NCBI GenBank assembly: GCA_045644145.1
Contig: JAZRGK010000008.1
Location: 1 to 33,016, forward strand
Source of the DNA: Flemingiibacterium sp045644145
GTDB taxonomy: Bacteria > Bacillota > Clostridia > Oscillospirales > CAG-272
DNA length: 33,016 nt
Direction: 5' to 3'
A program made the position numbers and the translations under genes. Shown here piece after piece: positions 8,281 to 16,151 of this stretch. The stretch's first letter is position 1. Each line of letters starts with the position of its first letter. The notes beneath the pieces are model-generated. The model was not told the DNA's origin and made no database searches. It saw only the letters and a program-made list of their open reading frames with translations.

Positions 8281-8400
8281 AAACACATGCAACATTTCCA
8301 CACAAGCGATTACCGCAATGGTAGCTGCCGGAATGGTGAGGACCCATGCAAGCGGCGCGAATGATGCGCTTCGAAGCACAAAACGAGCACTCTGTCGCTT
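8281..8400 (-). pseudogene. Possible remnant of a PiT-type phosphate transporter C-terminus
   Basis: Read on the minus strand, this stretch encodes SARFVLRSASFAPLAWVLTIPAATIAV, followed by a hydrophobic tail. The block AWVLTIPAA, preceded by a basic/small-residue segment, resembles the last helix of PiT-family inorganic phosphate transporters. Nothing resembling the rest of the protein is present: the frame has a TAA just upstream, next to the family B repeat at 8411, and runs into a family A hairpin at 8280. I read it as a fragment left between two repeats. The family match is from memory and is tentative. Confidence 0.35.
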
Positions 8401-8410
8401 ATTTTAACCT

Positions 8411-8482
8411 TGTATAAAGTTTTTTGCCAGGCTTTTTTTCTGGCACATCGCCTACTGCGATGTGCTTGAAAGCCGCGTAATT
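8411..8482 (+). repeat. Family B dispersed element, copy 1
   Basis: Starts TGTATAAAGTTTTTTGCC, has the central CACATCGC / GCGATGTG hairpin (CTACT loop) and ends CTTGAAAGCCGCGTAATTCC. It is the most diverged copy: the GCGGAGC block has changed to CCAGGC and an extra CCAG/CTGG stem has formed around a T-run. It lies just past the stop codon of the gene at 8486-9205. Confidence 0.85.
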
Positions 8483-8485
8483 CCT

Positions 8486-9205
8486 TTATTCATTCGGAGC
8501 GGCAAACTCCACCATAGCGCGGAAGAGATCAACGTTTGCAGCGTGGGTAGCTTCGGATTTTTTCATACCTTTGAATACCGCCATAGTGGATAGACGGCGG
8601 ACGCATATGAGGGTGTCCTCGGGAAGATCGTTTATGCCGTTGAAATGCTTGCCGAAATCTGTTTTCGCTAACACCACGGCGCAGTCATCGTATGCCGCGT
8701 CCGGTATCTCTTCGAAAATCTCGGAAAGAGGCAAAAAGCCGCCCTCGGCATGAACTAACTCGTACATGTACGGCGATAAAAGACAAACCATTGCCTCGCC
8801 GCCAAATATCTGCTGCTCGTACTCCTTCATGGATGTGTGCAGAAACCCCGGATCAAACACCGAACCCGCTGCTGCTGCCGCTTCCTGCTCCTCGGGAGAA
8901 AGCATAACGATATCGTCAAGCGCCGCCGCTACCTTGCCGTTCCCGTCAAGATCACCGCCAACTTCGCATATTGCGGACTCTATGTATCTGATATCCTGAA
9001 GCATGAGCACTTGCGGGCCTGCATACATAACGTAATAATCGCTTTCTTCGCGGTTTACGAACTGCACCGCGCAGATGATCAGCGTGATTACAGCAACAAG
9101 TGCAATTATCGTCTGCGCCTTGTAGTGATACCAAAAGTTTTCAAACCACTTGCCGATGTCGGTAAATTGTGGCTCGCCCTCGACTGTATATTTATTATCT
9201 TTCAT
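8486..9205 (-). CDS. Membrane-anchored protein of unknown function
   Basis: I do not recognise this 239-residue protein. It has a short charged cytoplasmic start (WFENFWYHYKAQ), one strong transmembrane helix (about residues 31-50, IIALVAVITLIICAVQFV), and a soluble, acidic, presumably extracellular domain without Cys-pair or catalytic signatures that I can name. An internal DLDGNGKV segment is reminiscent of a dockerin/EF-hand calcium loop but stands alone. AAGGAG lies 7 nt before the ATG. It begins 11 nt after the polysaccharide deacetylase gene, so the two are very likely co-transcribed and may share a cell-envelope role. Confidence 0.8.
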   Translation of the reverse strand: MKDNKYTVEGEPQFTDIGKWFENFWYHYKAQTIIALVAVITLIICAVQFVNREESDYYVMYAGPQVLMLQDIRYIESAICEVGGDLDGNGKVAAALDDIVMLSPEEQEAAAAAGSVFDPGFLHTSMKEYEQQIFGGEAMVCLLSPYMYELVHAEGGFLPLSEIFEEIPDAAYDDCAVVLAKTDFGKHFNGINDLPEDTLICVRRLSTMAVFKGMKKSEATHAANVDLFRAMVEFAAPNE

Positions 9206-9216
9206 AAAATTACTCC

Positions 9217-10131
9217 TTAATGAGCGAAAAGGTATTCCCCGTCAAACTTGCTAAGCGGTGCAATGCCGTATCCCTCGGAATAAAGATATTCTATAAGCCA
9301 TTCCAGCATGTCTACTGTATCGTGCGAGGTTTCGTGAAGCAGCATTATCTGTGTCCCACGACATCTGGCAAGCGAATTTATCACCGATTCCTTTAAGAAA
9401 TCATCCATGCTCTGATCCTCGCCCTTGTCCACCAGCCATCTGTCGTTGTTAGCGCAGTTCCAGTCAAAAGCACGGTATCCGAGAGAGGTTTGAGCCAAGT
9501 GTAGCTCGGGAAATATCCCCTCTTCAATGGCGGTGCAGTTGCTTCCGCCGGGATAACGGTACAAACGCTCCTCGGGAACGCATCCGATAGCCGCTTCCAC
9601 TATACGCTCCCACGCTAAAATATCCGCCGTCATTGTATCTCCGCTTGCGTAGATATCTCTGTAAGCGTGGGTTGCGCTGTGACAGCCTATGTCGTGCCCT
9701 GCATCGTATATCGCCTTTGCATATTCCGGATATTTTTCAATATAGCTTCCCACAAGGAAGAATGTGGCTTTCACATCATAATTTGCAAGTATTTCAAGCA
9801 CTCGCTCGGTGTATCTGCCCGGTCCGTCGTCGAAGGTTATGTAAACATATCCTTTTTCGGGAATAGGCTCAGTTTCAGCCGGCTCTGTTTCTGCCGGAAT
9901 GGCTTCTGTTTCCACATCCGCATCTTCCGCAGAGATGGTTTCCTCTGCAATTGCATCTGAAAAATCGACAAATTCCGACGTTTCAGTGCTTATCTCTGCC
10001 GACCGCTCCGTATCGGTGACAGATACGAAGCGGTCGGCTGTTTCATCGGTAATATGAGGCTCGCCTGTGGGTGCACCGGCGCATCCGCCAAGGAACACCG
10101 CAAGAATGAGCGGTAAGATCAGTCTTTTCAC
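9217..10131 (-). CDS. Polysaccharide deacetylase lipoprotein (NodB-type, CE4)
   Basis: Carbohydrate esterase family 4 domain on a lipid anchor, expected to remove N-acetyl groups from peptidoglycan or another surface glycan outside the membrane. From the GTG at 10131 the product has a signal with lipobox LGGC (Cys17), a Glu/Thr-rich linker to about residue 93, then the NodB core. Motif 1 is TFDDGP (Asp101, Asp102) and motif 2 is HSATH (His151, His155), giving the Asp-His-His metal site; RYPGGS forms motif 3. A TTG at 10152 would overlap pyrD and lacks a ribosome-binding site, so GTG is preferred. It follows pyrD by 14 nt, making it an odd passenger of the pyr operon. Confidence 0.88.
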   Translation of the reverse strand: MKRLILPLILAVFLGGCAGAPTGEPHITDETADRFVSVTDTERSAEISTETSEFVDFSDAIAEETISAEDADVETEAIPAETEPAETEPIPEKGYVYITFDDGPGRYTERVLEILANYDVKATFFLVGSYIEKYPEYAKAIYDAGHDIGCHSATHAYRDIYASGDTMTADILAWERIVEAAIGCVPEERLYRYPGGSNCTAIEEGIFPELHLAQTSLGYRAFDWNCANNDRWLVDKGEDQSMDDFLKESVINSLARCRGTQIMLLHETSHDTVDMLEWLIEYLYSEGYGIAPLSKFDGEYLFAH

Positions 10132-10145
10132 AGCAACCCCGACAA

Positions 10146-11063
10146 TTACCAAGGCTCAACGGTGGCAGAAATGTCCGCCACATTCTTGATACCGTTCTTT
10201 TCCATGTATTCGGCGATTCCGTCGATTATTTCAATAGGCAGATAGGGGTTGGGGAACATGGCAGTTCCAACACCGATAGCATCCGCGCCGGCGATAAGCA
10301 TTTCGATAGCATCGTTTACGCTTGCTACGCCGCCCATGCCGAGAATCGGCAGGCTGACAGCGTTTCTAACCTGCCATATCATGCGTACAGCTACCGGGAA
10401 CACAGCAGGTCCGGAAAGACCGCCCACGTTGTTGTGAAGAATGGGGCGCTTTGTCTTTATGTCGATGCGCATACCGAGAAGGGTGTTGATAAGCGCAAGA
10501 GCGTTTGCTCCGCCTGCCTCAGCCGCGCGAGCCATTTCCGTAATGTCGGTGACGTTGGGCGAAAGCTTAACGATAACCGGCTTCTTCGAGTATTTCTTCA
10601 CCTCAGAGGTGATCTCGAAAACGGTATTCTTGTTTGTACCGAACGCCACGCCGCCCTCTTTTACGTTGGGGCAGGAAATGTTCATCTCAATAAAATCAAC
10701 ATCGGTTTCCGAAAGCTTCTCCGCCATTTTGCAGTAGTCGGCAATGGTAGAGCCGCTGATGTTTGCAATAACGGTTGCGCCTTCTTTTTTAAGTCTGGGT
10801 AAATCCTCGTCGATGAACACATCAACGCCGGGATTCTGCAGACCGATAGAATTGAGTATACCCGAGGGAGTTTCGGCAATTCTCGGGGGGGGATTACCCA
10901 TACGGGGCGCGAGAGTCATGCCCTTTACCGCGATTGCGCCAAGATCCTTAGCTTCATAGTAGGGTGAATATTCTTCGCCGAATCCGCAGGTGCCGCTGAC
11001 GGTAACTATGGGATTTTTAAGGGTTACGCCGGCAAAATTTACAGAAAGATCAACATTTCTCAT
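10146..11063 (-). CDS. pyrD: Dihydroorotate dehydrogenase B, catalytic subunit
   Basis: FMN enzyme oxidising dihydroorotate to orotate, the fourth step of UMP synthesis; it passes electrons to PyrK. It is the class 1B form: 305 residues, a glycine-rich start (VTVSGTCGFG), and the active-site Cys131 in NISCPNVKEGG instead of the serine of class 2. Phosphate-binding segments LPILGMGGV and GADAIGVGTAMF lie near the C-terminus. The start is fixed by a 4-nt ATGA overlap with the pyrK stop, with AAGGAG upstream. Transcribed with pyrC, pyrF and pyrK. Confidence 0.96.
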   Translation of the reverse strand: MRNVDLSVNFAGVTLKNPIVTVSGTCGFGEEYSPYYEAKDLGAIAVKGMTLAPRMGNPPPRIAETPSGILNSIGLQNPGVDVFIDEDLPRLKKEGATVIANISGSTIADYCKMAEKLSETDVDFIEMNISCPNVKEGGVAFGTNKNTVFEITSEVKKYSKKPVIVKLSPNVTDITEMARAAEAGGANALALINTLLGMRIDIKTKRPILHNNVGGLSGPAVFPVAVRMIWQVRNAVSLPILGMGGVASVNDAIEMLIAGADAIGVGTAMFPNPYLPIEIIDGIAEYMEKNGIKNVADISATVEPW

Positions 11064-11860
11064 TTCCAGATTATCTCCTTTGAATCGAATACAGGGCCAT
11101 CCATGCATACACGCTTGTACTTCTCGCCCGTAACACCGGCGTTATCCTTGAACATGGTCTTACATACGCATGCAAGGCAGGCGCCAACACCGCATCCCAT
11201 GCGCTCTTCCATGGAAACCTCGCATCTTACGCCGGCTTCCTCGGAAATAGCAGCCACCGCCGCCATCATACCGCGAGGGCCGCAGACGTATACAACGTCA
11301 ATATCCCCCGCCGCAAGGGCTTCCTTCACAAGCTCGGTAACAAAGCCTTTTCTTCCGTTTGAGCCGTCATCGGTGATAACGGAAACGTCGATGCCGTTCA
11401 TTTTGAATTCGTCCACATAGTTGATAAGGGACACGTTTCTGAAGCCGAACGCCGCCTTGACGGTGTCGCCGTCCGCTTTACACTTCTTGCCGATGGAAAG
11501 AAGGGGGTATATACCGATGCCGCCGCCAACAAGCAGTGCCCTCTCACCCTTCTTGTGGGAGAAGCCGTGACCGAGTGCGCTGAGAATGCTTATCTTCTCG
11601 CCCGGTTTACGGTTTTTCATCCATTCTGTGCCCTTTCCGCGCACCTCATAGCAAAGGCGCACACAGTCACCCACGGTTTCGCAGACGGAAATGGGACGGC
11701 GGAGAGTTGTGCCCTCGCCGCAGAGAACGTGCACGATCTGACCGGGCATAGTCCACTTTGCAACCTCGGGAGCTTCGATAAGCATATCGTAAAGCTCAGC
11801 ATTTTCGCTTATCTTATCGTTTGTCAGTATTGTTCCGTTATCCTTAAGCTGATTTTGCAT
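11060..11860 (-). CDS. pyrK: Dihydroorotate dehydrogenase B, electron-transfer subunit
   Basis: Iron-sulfur flavoprotein that carries electrons from PyrD to NAD+. The 266-residue product has a ferredoxin-reductase-like FAD domain (RRPISVCE, about residues 51-58), a nucleotide-binding LLVGGGIGIYPLL segment (about 107-119), a VYVCGPRGMM motif, and a C-terminal [2Fe-2S] cluster site with four Cys in GCGVGACLACVCK and the following RVCMDGP. The ATG at 11860 has AAAGGA 9 nt upstream. It overlaps pyrD by 4 nt and follows pyrF by 26 nt. Length and motifs are normal for PyrK of Firmicutes. Confidence 0.95.
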   Translation of the reverse strand: MQNQLKDNGTILTNDKISENAELYDMLIEAPEVAKWTMPGQIVHVLCGEGTTLRRPISVCETVGDCVRLCYEVRGKGTEWMKNRKPGEKISILSALGHGFSHKKGERALLVGGGIGIYPLLSIGKKCKADGDTVKAAFGFRNVSLINYVDEFKMNGIDVSVITDDGSNGRKGFVTELVKEALAAGDIDVVYVCGPRGMMAAVAAISEEAGVRCEVSMEERMGCGVGACLACVCKTMFKDNAGVTGEKYKRVCMDGPVFDSKEIIWK

Positions 11861-11886
11861 TTCGGGTATTCCTTTCCACACTGAAA

Positions 11887-12801
11887 TTAAAGCACGGAGT
11901 TGATGTCGTCGCGCATTGCGATCACGGCATCACGGGTGCATGCCTTGAAGTTTGTGCCGTCATCGCCTGCCTTCTTGTATGCGCACATAAGGGCACGGGA
12001 TGAGTTTACGATAGCGCCGGACTTGTTCTTGTCGAACGCGCCCACGATATCGTTTGCCGCGCCGCCCTGAGCACCGTAGCCGGGAATAAGGAAGAATGTG
12101 TGAGGCATAGCCGCGCGAAGCTCTGTAAGCTGCTTCGGATATGTAGCGCCAACCACAGCGCCGCAAGGAGAATATCCCGACTCGCTTACATAGGGTGCGC
12201 CCCATTCCTCAACCTTTGCGGCAACCTTGCGGTAAAGAGTCGTATCGTCTATTGCAAGATCTTGGAAGTCGCCGCTGGACTTATTTGAGGTCTTTACGAG
12301 AATAAACATGGACTTATCAAACTCCGCCGCGGTGTCGATAAAGGGCTTGATGCCGTCGATACCGAGATAAGCGTTTACGGTAACGCAGTCAACGGGAGTT
12401 GCCTTAGCCTTGGAGTTAAAGAGTTTGGTTTCGCCGATGAACGCCTTGGCGTAAGCCTCGGCGGTGTTGCCGATGTCGTTGCGCTTTACGTCGAGGATAA
12501 CGTAAAGTCCTGCCGCTTTTGCGTATTCGATGGTTTTTTCAAGGGCAATAAGACCCTCGATACCGTACATCTCGTAGAATGCGGACTGAGGCTTCACTGC
12601 AGGAACAAGCTCTGCCGCAGCGTCGATAAGACCTTTGTTGAATTCAAAAATAGCCTCGCCTGCCGCCTTGAAGGTGTCGCCGTACTCCTTTACAGCCTTC
12701 TCCTTGATGTAATCGGGGATGTAGTCAAGGACGGGGTCGAGTCCCATTACGGTGGGGTTGTTTTTCTCGCGGATTTTGGCAATTAACGGTTCAAATGACA
12801 T
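11887..12801 (-). CDS. pyrF: Orotidine 5'-phosphate decarboxylase (type 2)
   Basis: Catalyses the last step of de novo UMP synthesis, decarboxylating OMP. This is the longer type 2 enzyme (304 residues) common in Clostridia and Actinobacteria. The catalytic array is LDVKRNDIGNT, with Asp104, Lys106 and Asp109, and the N-terminal substrate segment is VMGLDPVLDYIP. The phosphate-gripper region includes FLIPGYGAQGG. The ATG at 12801 has AAAGGA 9 nt upstream. It lies between pyrC and pyrK in the pyr operon. Confidence 0.96.
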   Translation of the reverse strand: MSFEPLIAKIREKNNPTVMGLDPVLDYIPDYIKEKAVKEYGDTFKAAGEAIFEFNKGLIDAAAELVPAVKPQSAFYEMYGIEGLIALEKTIEYAKAAGLYVILDVKRNDIGNTAEAYAKAFIGETKLFNSKAKATPVDCVTVNAYLGIDGIKPFIDTAAEFDKSMFILVKTSNKSSGDFQDLAIDDTTLYRKVAAKVEEWGAPYVSESGYSPCGAVVGATYPKQLTELRAAMPHTFFLIPGYGAQGGAANDIVGAFDKNKSGAIVNSSRALMCAYKKAGDDGTNFKACTRDAVIAMRDDINSVL

Positions 12802-12869
12802 GATTTTATTTCCTTTCAAAGTTGAATTTGTTTTTTATGTTTTGGTCTACGGTTTGCATTAGTCTGGAT

Positions 12870-12920
12870 GCGGACGACCGATGGTCACCCCTACAGTAGG
12901 GGCGCGCATTGCGCGTCCGC
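12870..12920. repeat. Family A composite: two hairpins tail to tail
   Basis: A left unit GACCGATGGTCACCCCTAC meets a right unit GTAGGGGCGCGCATTGCGCG, separated by one A. The outer ends GCGGAC / GTCCGC also pair, so the whole is a long palindrome with its CCCTAC ends at the centre. It lies inside the pyr operon between pyrC and pyrF. Confidence 0.75.
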
Positions 12921-12925
12921 TTCCC

Positions 12926-14230
12926 TCACGCCTCAAAAACGCATCTGCCGCCAACGTAGGTGGCATCGACTCTCGCGCCGAAGGTCATACCCACAAAGGG
13001 CGTGTTGGTGGATTTTCCCGCAAGGGATTCCCTCGTGACTGTGTGCTCACATCCAAGGGTAACTAAAGCGAAATCCGCAGGACAGCCGGCTTCAAGTCTT
13101 CCAAAGCCCTTTTTGTCAAGCCCTGTCACAGCGGCAGGGTTTGCGCTCATAAGCTCGATAAGCTTCGCGAAGCTGATATGCCCCGTCTGAACAAGGTTTG
13201 TATAAGATGCGATGAACGAAGTCTGAAGACCGATGATTCCGTTAAGGGCAGTCTTTACATCGCTTCCCTTTTCCTCCGCGGAATGGGGAGCGTGGTCGGT
13301 GGAGATGCAGTCAACGGTTCCGTCGATTATGGCTTCGATGACCGCCTTAACGTCGTCGGACGTGCGCAGGGGCGGATTCATTTTTGCGTTTGCCCCATAG
13401 TAGATAACGTCCGCATCGGTGAGGGAGAAATAGTGGGGGCAGGTTTCCGCCGTAACCCGTACGCCTCTGGCTTTCGCACGGCGTATGCAATCGAGAGAAG
13501 CTCTCGTTGAAACATGGCAGATATGCAGTCTTGCGCCCGTGGCTTCGGCTATCATAATATCACGCTCCGTCGCCACATCCTCGGCAAGCCCCGGGATTCC
13601 GGGAAGTCCAAGCATCCTCGAAACCGCGCCCTCATTGATGGCGCCGCCCTTTGCAAGGGACATATCCTCGCAGTGGGACATTATGAGAAGATCGTTCTCC
13701 TTCGCCGACTTCATGGCATCGTAAAGGAGCTTCGAGGTCATGACTGGCTTTCCGTCATCGGAAAACGCCGCCGCCCCGGCTTCGGAAAGTGCCTTAAGGT
13801 CGCAAAGCTCACAGCTTTCAAGCCCCTTTGTTATAGCCCCTACCTGGAACACACGGCAGCTTGCATCCTTCGCTTTACCGTAGATATAGTCAAGCACCTC
13901 TTTGGAATCGCAAACGGGCTTGGTATTGGGCATGGTGAAAACGGATGTAACTCCGCCTGCCGCCGCACATTTTGAGCCGGAAGCGATATCTTCCTTATAC
14001 TCAAATCCCGGCTCGCGGAAGTGTACATGCAGGTCAATAAGCCCCGGGATAATGAATTTTCCGCCGGCGTCAACCACCTGATCAGCGGTAAAATCCGCGC
14101 CCTCGGCTTTGGGCACTACCGCCGCAACAACGCCGTCCTTTACGGCAACAACGCAAGGCTCACCGCTTCCCGATGGCATCTTAATGCGCCTTGCGCCCTT
14201 TATAATTAAGTCAAAATGCTTGTTTTCCAT
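12926..14230 (-). CDS. pyrC: Dihydroorotase
   Basis: Zinc amidohydrolase that closes carbamoyl-aspartate to dihydroorotate. The 434-residue protein is the class I, multidomain-related type. It has the metal-binding HVHFREPG motif (His68, His70), EDIASGSKCAAAGGVT, an FSDDGKPV loop, and the STDHAPHS motif supplying the catalytic Asp and metal His. The ATG at 14230 has AAAGGA 14 nt upstream; an in-frame TTG just before it is less likely. It is the first pyr gene of the cluster, 50 nt after the winged-helix gene. pyrA, pyrB and pyrE are not in the window. Confidence 0.95.
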   Translation of the reverse strand: MENKHFDLIIKGARRIKMPSGSGEPCVVAVKDGVVAAVVPKAEGADFTADQVVDAGGKFIIPGLIDLHVHFREPGFEYKEDIASGSKCAAAGGVTSVFTMPNTKPVCDSKEVLDYIYGKAKDASCRVFQVGAITKGLESCELCDLKALSEAGAAAFSDDGKPVMTSKLLYDAMKSAKENDLLIMSHCEDMSLAKGGAINEGAVSRMLGLPGIPGLAEDVATERDIMIAEATGARLHICHVSTRASLDCIRRAKARGVRVTAETCPHYFSLTDADVIYYGANAKMNPPLRTSDDVKAVIEAIIDGTVDCISTDHAPHSAEEKGSDVKTALNGIIGLQTSFIASYTNLVQTGHISFAKLIELMSANPAAVTGLDKKGFGRLEAGCPADFALVTLGCEHTVTRESLAGKSTNTPFVGMTFGARVDATYVGGRCVFEA

Positions 14231-14280
14231 GAAAATTCCACGTCCTTTCAATAGAAAGACTTTCTTTTATGCTTATTTTA

Positions 14281-14916
14281 TTATTCAGCCGCCGCATGTG
14301 AAGATGCGTGGATGCGCTCGTAGGCGTACACATATCCCTCGCCGCGCACCGCGCGTATCAGGCGTAAACCAAGGGGCTCATCAAGCTTTGCCCGAAGGAA
14401 TCTTACATAAACGTCCACAACATTTGTGTCCCTTGCCTTGGCATCGCACCAAAGATTCTCAAGAAGCTCCGCACGGCTTACGGTTTCACCGGGACGCTCA
14501 TGGAGATATTCAAGCAGCGCAAACTCTCTCGGGGTTAATTTAACCACGTTTCCGCCGAAGCTTACGGTCATATCCATGGGGGATATAACAAGCTGATTCT
14601 CCTCGTACACGCTTTCGTCCTCGTGCTCGTACACGTCGGTGACAAACGCTCTGAACTCAGCAAGAGAAAAGGGCTTACTTAAAATAAGGAGCTTCACCTG
14701 CTCGGGCATTGCCGCACTGAGAAGTCCGCAGTCGATGAAAACCGCCGCCTTAAGCCGTCTTAAGGGCGGAAGCTCGCACATGCCCTCAGCAATAAGGAGC
14801 TGATAATCCCTCGCTCCCTCGCTTGCCTCAAAATGCCCCATGCGAAGCATTTCAAGCTTCAGCATCCTCGCATACAGAGGGTCAGTGGCAATGACCTTGA
14901 ATTTTAATTTTTCCAT
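14281..14916 (-). CDS. OmpR-like winged-helix regulator with degenerate receiver
   Basis: DNA-binding protein with a C-terminal OmpR/PhoB winged helix (about residues 115-200: KLTPREFALLEYLHERPGE, then TNVVDVYVRFLRAKLD and IRAVRGEGYVY). The N-terminal half has receiver dimensions and retains a Lys-Pro like the conserved one (ILSKPFSLAEF). The acidic pocket is reduced to a lone TDP, and the strand that should end in the phosphorylated Asp reads LLIAEG. It is therefore probably not regulated by phosphorylation. No histidine kinase is adjacent. From the ATG at 14916 the product is 211 residues. The ribosome-binding site (AAAGG) is rather distant, so the start is less certain than the gene. Its place before pyrC suggests autoregulation or control of the pyr genes, but that is only context. 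Confidence 0.82.
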   Translation of the reverse strand: MEKLKFKVIATDPLYARMLKLEMLRMGHFEASEGARDYQLLIAEGMCELPPLRRLKAAVFIDCGLLSAAMPEQVKLLILSKPFSLAEFRAFVTDVYEHEDESVYEENQLVISPMDMTVSFGGNVVKLTPREFALLEYLHERPGETVSRAELLENLWCDAKARDTNVVDVYVRFLRAKLDEPLGLRLIRAVRGEGYVYAYERIHASSHAAAE

Positions 14917-15000
14917 CCGGTAAAAATCACGCCTTTCAATGTTGAATCGTCTTACATTTTCGGTATACGCCGCCATTTCGTACAATTCCGGTATACCACC

Positions 15001-15075
15001 GTAGGGCGGGGGTTTACTCCCGCCGCTCGCATCCCTTTATCCCATATAGGCGGCAGGAGCAAGCCCCTGCCCTAC
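15001..15075. repeat. Family A composite with outward GTAGGG/CCCTAC ends
   Basis: Opens GTAGGGCGGGGG, with an internal CCCGCC arm, and closes with GGCAGGAGCAAGCCCCTGCCCTAC-type sequence. The two units face each other with their constant ends outermost, the opposite arrangement to 12870-12920. It lies between the asparaginase and winged-helix genes. Confidence 0.75.
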
Positions 15076-15104
15076 ACGCGAGAGGGGACAGCTAAGTGTA
15101 TATC

Positions 15105-16124
15105 TTAACGCAGCTTCTCGCTTGCGACCTCGCGCTCCAAGAAGTACGCCACTTCCACGCCCTCGTATCCGAGAGCATAGGCAAGGCACAGCTTCATATA
15201 CGCACATTCGTCGGTCAGACCGAACACGGGCTCTGCACCGTGAGCGATAATATCCGCGGTGGTTGAATACACCCCAAGCGTTTCTCTCATGGATTCGGGT
15301 AAGGGAGAGAGAAACAGCTCCACACCTTTCTTTTTGCACTCATCCGCAAGGTAAAGCACCGACCGCTTCGTATACGCCGTACCGCTTACCGAACGCTCAG
15401 CACAGGCGGTAGCGGAATGATAGCTTCCGTGAAGCACCGCCTTTACTCCGTCAAGGCAAAGTCGGGAATAATCTATTCCAACATACGGCACGATTCTCAT
15501 AACACACTCGGAAAGCTTCGGAGTCTGGTAAAGCATAGGATGCTCCGCCTGAATTCTGTACGGAAGCGCGCCCGTATATTCATACATGTCCGAGGAATAA
15601 AAGTCCGAGGTAAAGTTGTCACATTGGCGAAGATGTGCGCCGCGGTGAAGATAGGTCACACCGTCCAAGTTGCGGTACGGCACATACACTCCGCCGCCGA
15701 ATCCCCCAAGGGCAAGCTCCACCGCCGCTTTAAAGTTGTCATGACCGTTAGCTCTCGCATCCGACAAGGGATAATCGCTTGAAACGAGAAACACGGGCTT
15801 GTCCCACCAGCCTGCAAGGGTAAGAGCAAGCAAAGATGATGTATAAGCAAGGGTATCTGTGCCGTGCGCCACTATAACAGCACCGTATTTTTTTGTATCA
15901 ACGCTCCTGAAGGCTTCAAGAAGAATATTAAGCCTTGGAAAGGTCATATTCTCGCTTAAAACGTCCAGCGGATGCATATAATCAAAATCCACGTCGTATC
16001 TGCCGCGTTTATGAAGCTCCTCAGCAAGGAGCGACACCGTCTTTTTACCGTTGGCGAAAAGATGACCGCACTCATTCTTTGTGGTGCTTATTGTACCGCC
16101 GGTCATCATAACAAGTATCTTCAT
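15105..16124 (-). CDS. L-asparaginase family protein (type I-like)
   Basis: Cytoplasmic amidohydrolase releasing ammonia from asparagine. Both catalytic threonine motifs are present: TGGTIS near the N-terminus (Thr11) and HGTDT (Thr89, Asp90). The later segment NGHDNFKAAV matches the family's central region. No signal peptide is visible. I prefer the ATG at 16124 because AAAGGA sits 8 nt before it; an ATG nine bases earlier overlaps that site. Length is 339 residues, normal for the family. It follows the uracil-DNA glycosylase gene by 27 nt and is probably co-transcribed. Side activities on glutamine cannot be judged. Confidence 0.88.
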   Translation of the reverse strand: MKILVMMTGGTISTTKNECGHLFANGKKTVSLLAEELHKRGRYDVDFDYMHPLDVLSENMTFPRLNILLEAFRSVDTKKYGAVIVAHGTDTLAYTSSLLALTLAGWWDKPVFLVSSDYPLSDARANGHDNFKAAVELALGGFGGGVYVPYRNLDGVTYLHRGAHLRQCDNFTSDFYSSDMYEYTGALPYRIQAEHPMLYQTPKLSECVMRIVPYVGIDYSRLCLDGVKAVLHGSYHSATACAERSVSGTAYTKRSVLYLADECKKKGVELFLSPLPESMRETLGVYSTTADIIAHGAEPVFGLTDECAYMKLCLAYALGYEGVEVAYFLEREVASEKLR

Positions 16125-16151
16125 GTGCGCCATCCTTTCGTTAATCTGTTT

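Noticed and set aside
8185..8379. An N-terminal extension of the MATE protein
   Set aside because: It is in frame but crosses a family A hairpin; the TTG at 8184 has an ideal ribosome-binding site and gives the normal family length.
10132..10152. A TTG start for the polysaccharide deacetylase overlapping pyrD
   Set aside because: It would place extra residues before a standard lipoprotein signal and has no ribosome-binding site; the GTG at 10131 fits better.
12802..12925. A PyrR-type attenuator in the pyr cluster
   Set aside because: The only structure is the family A palindrome; no conserved PyrR-binding loop or T-run is visible.
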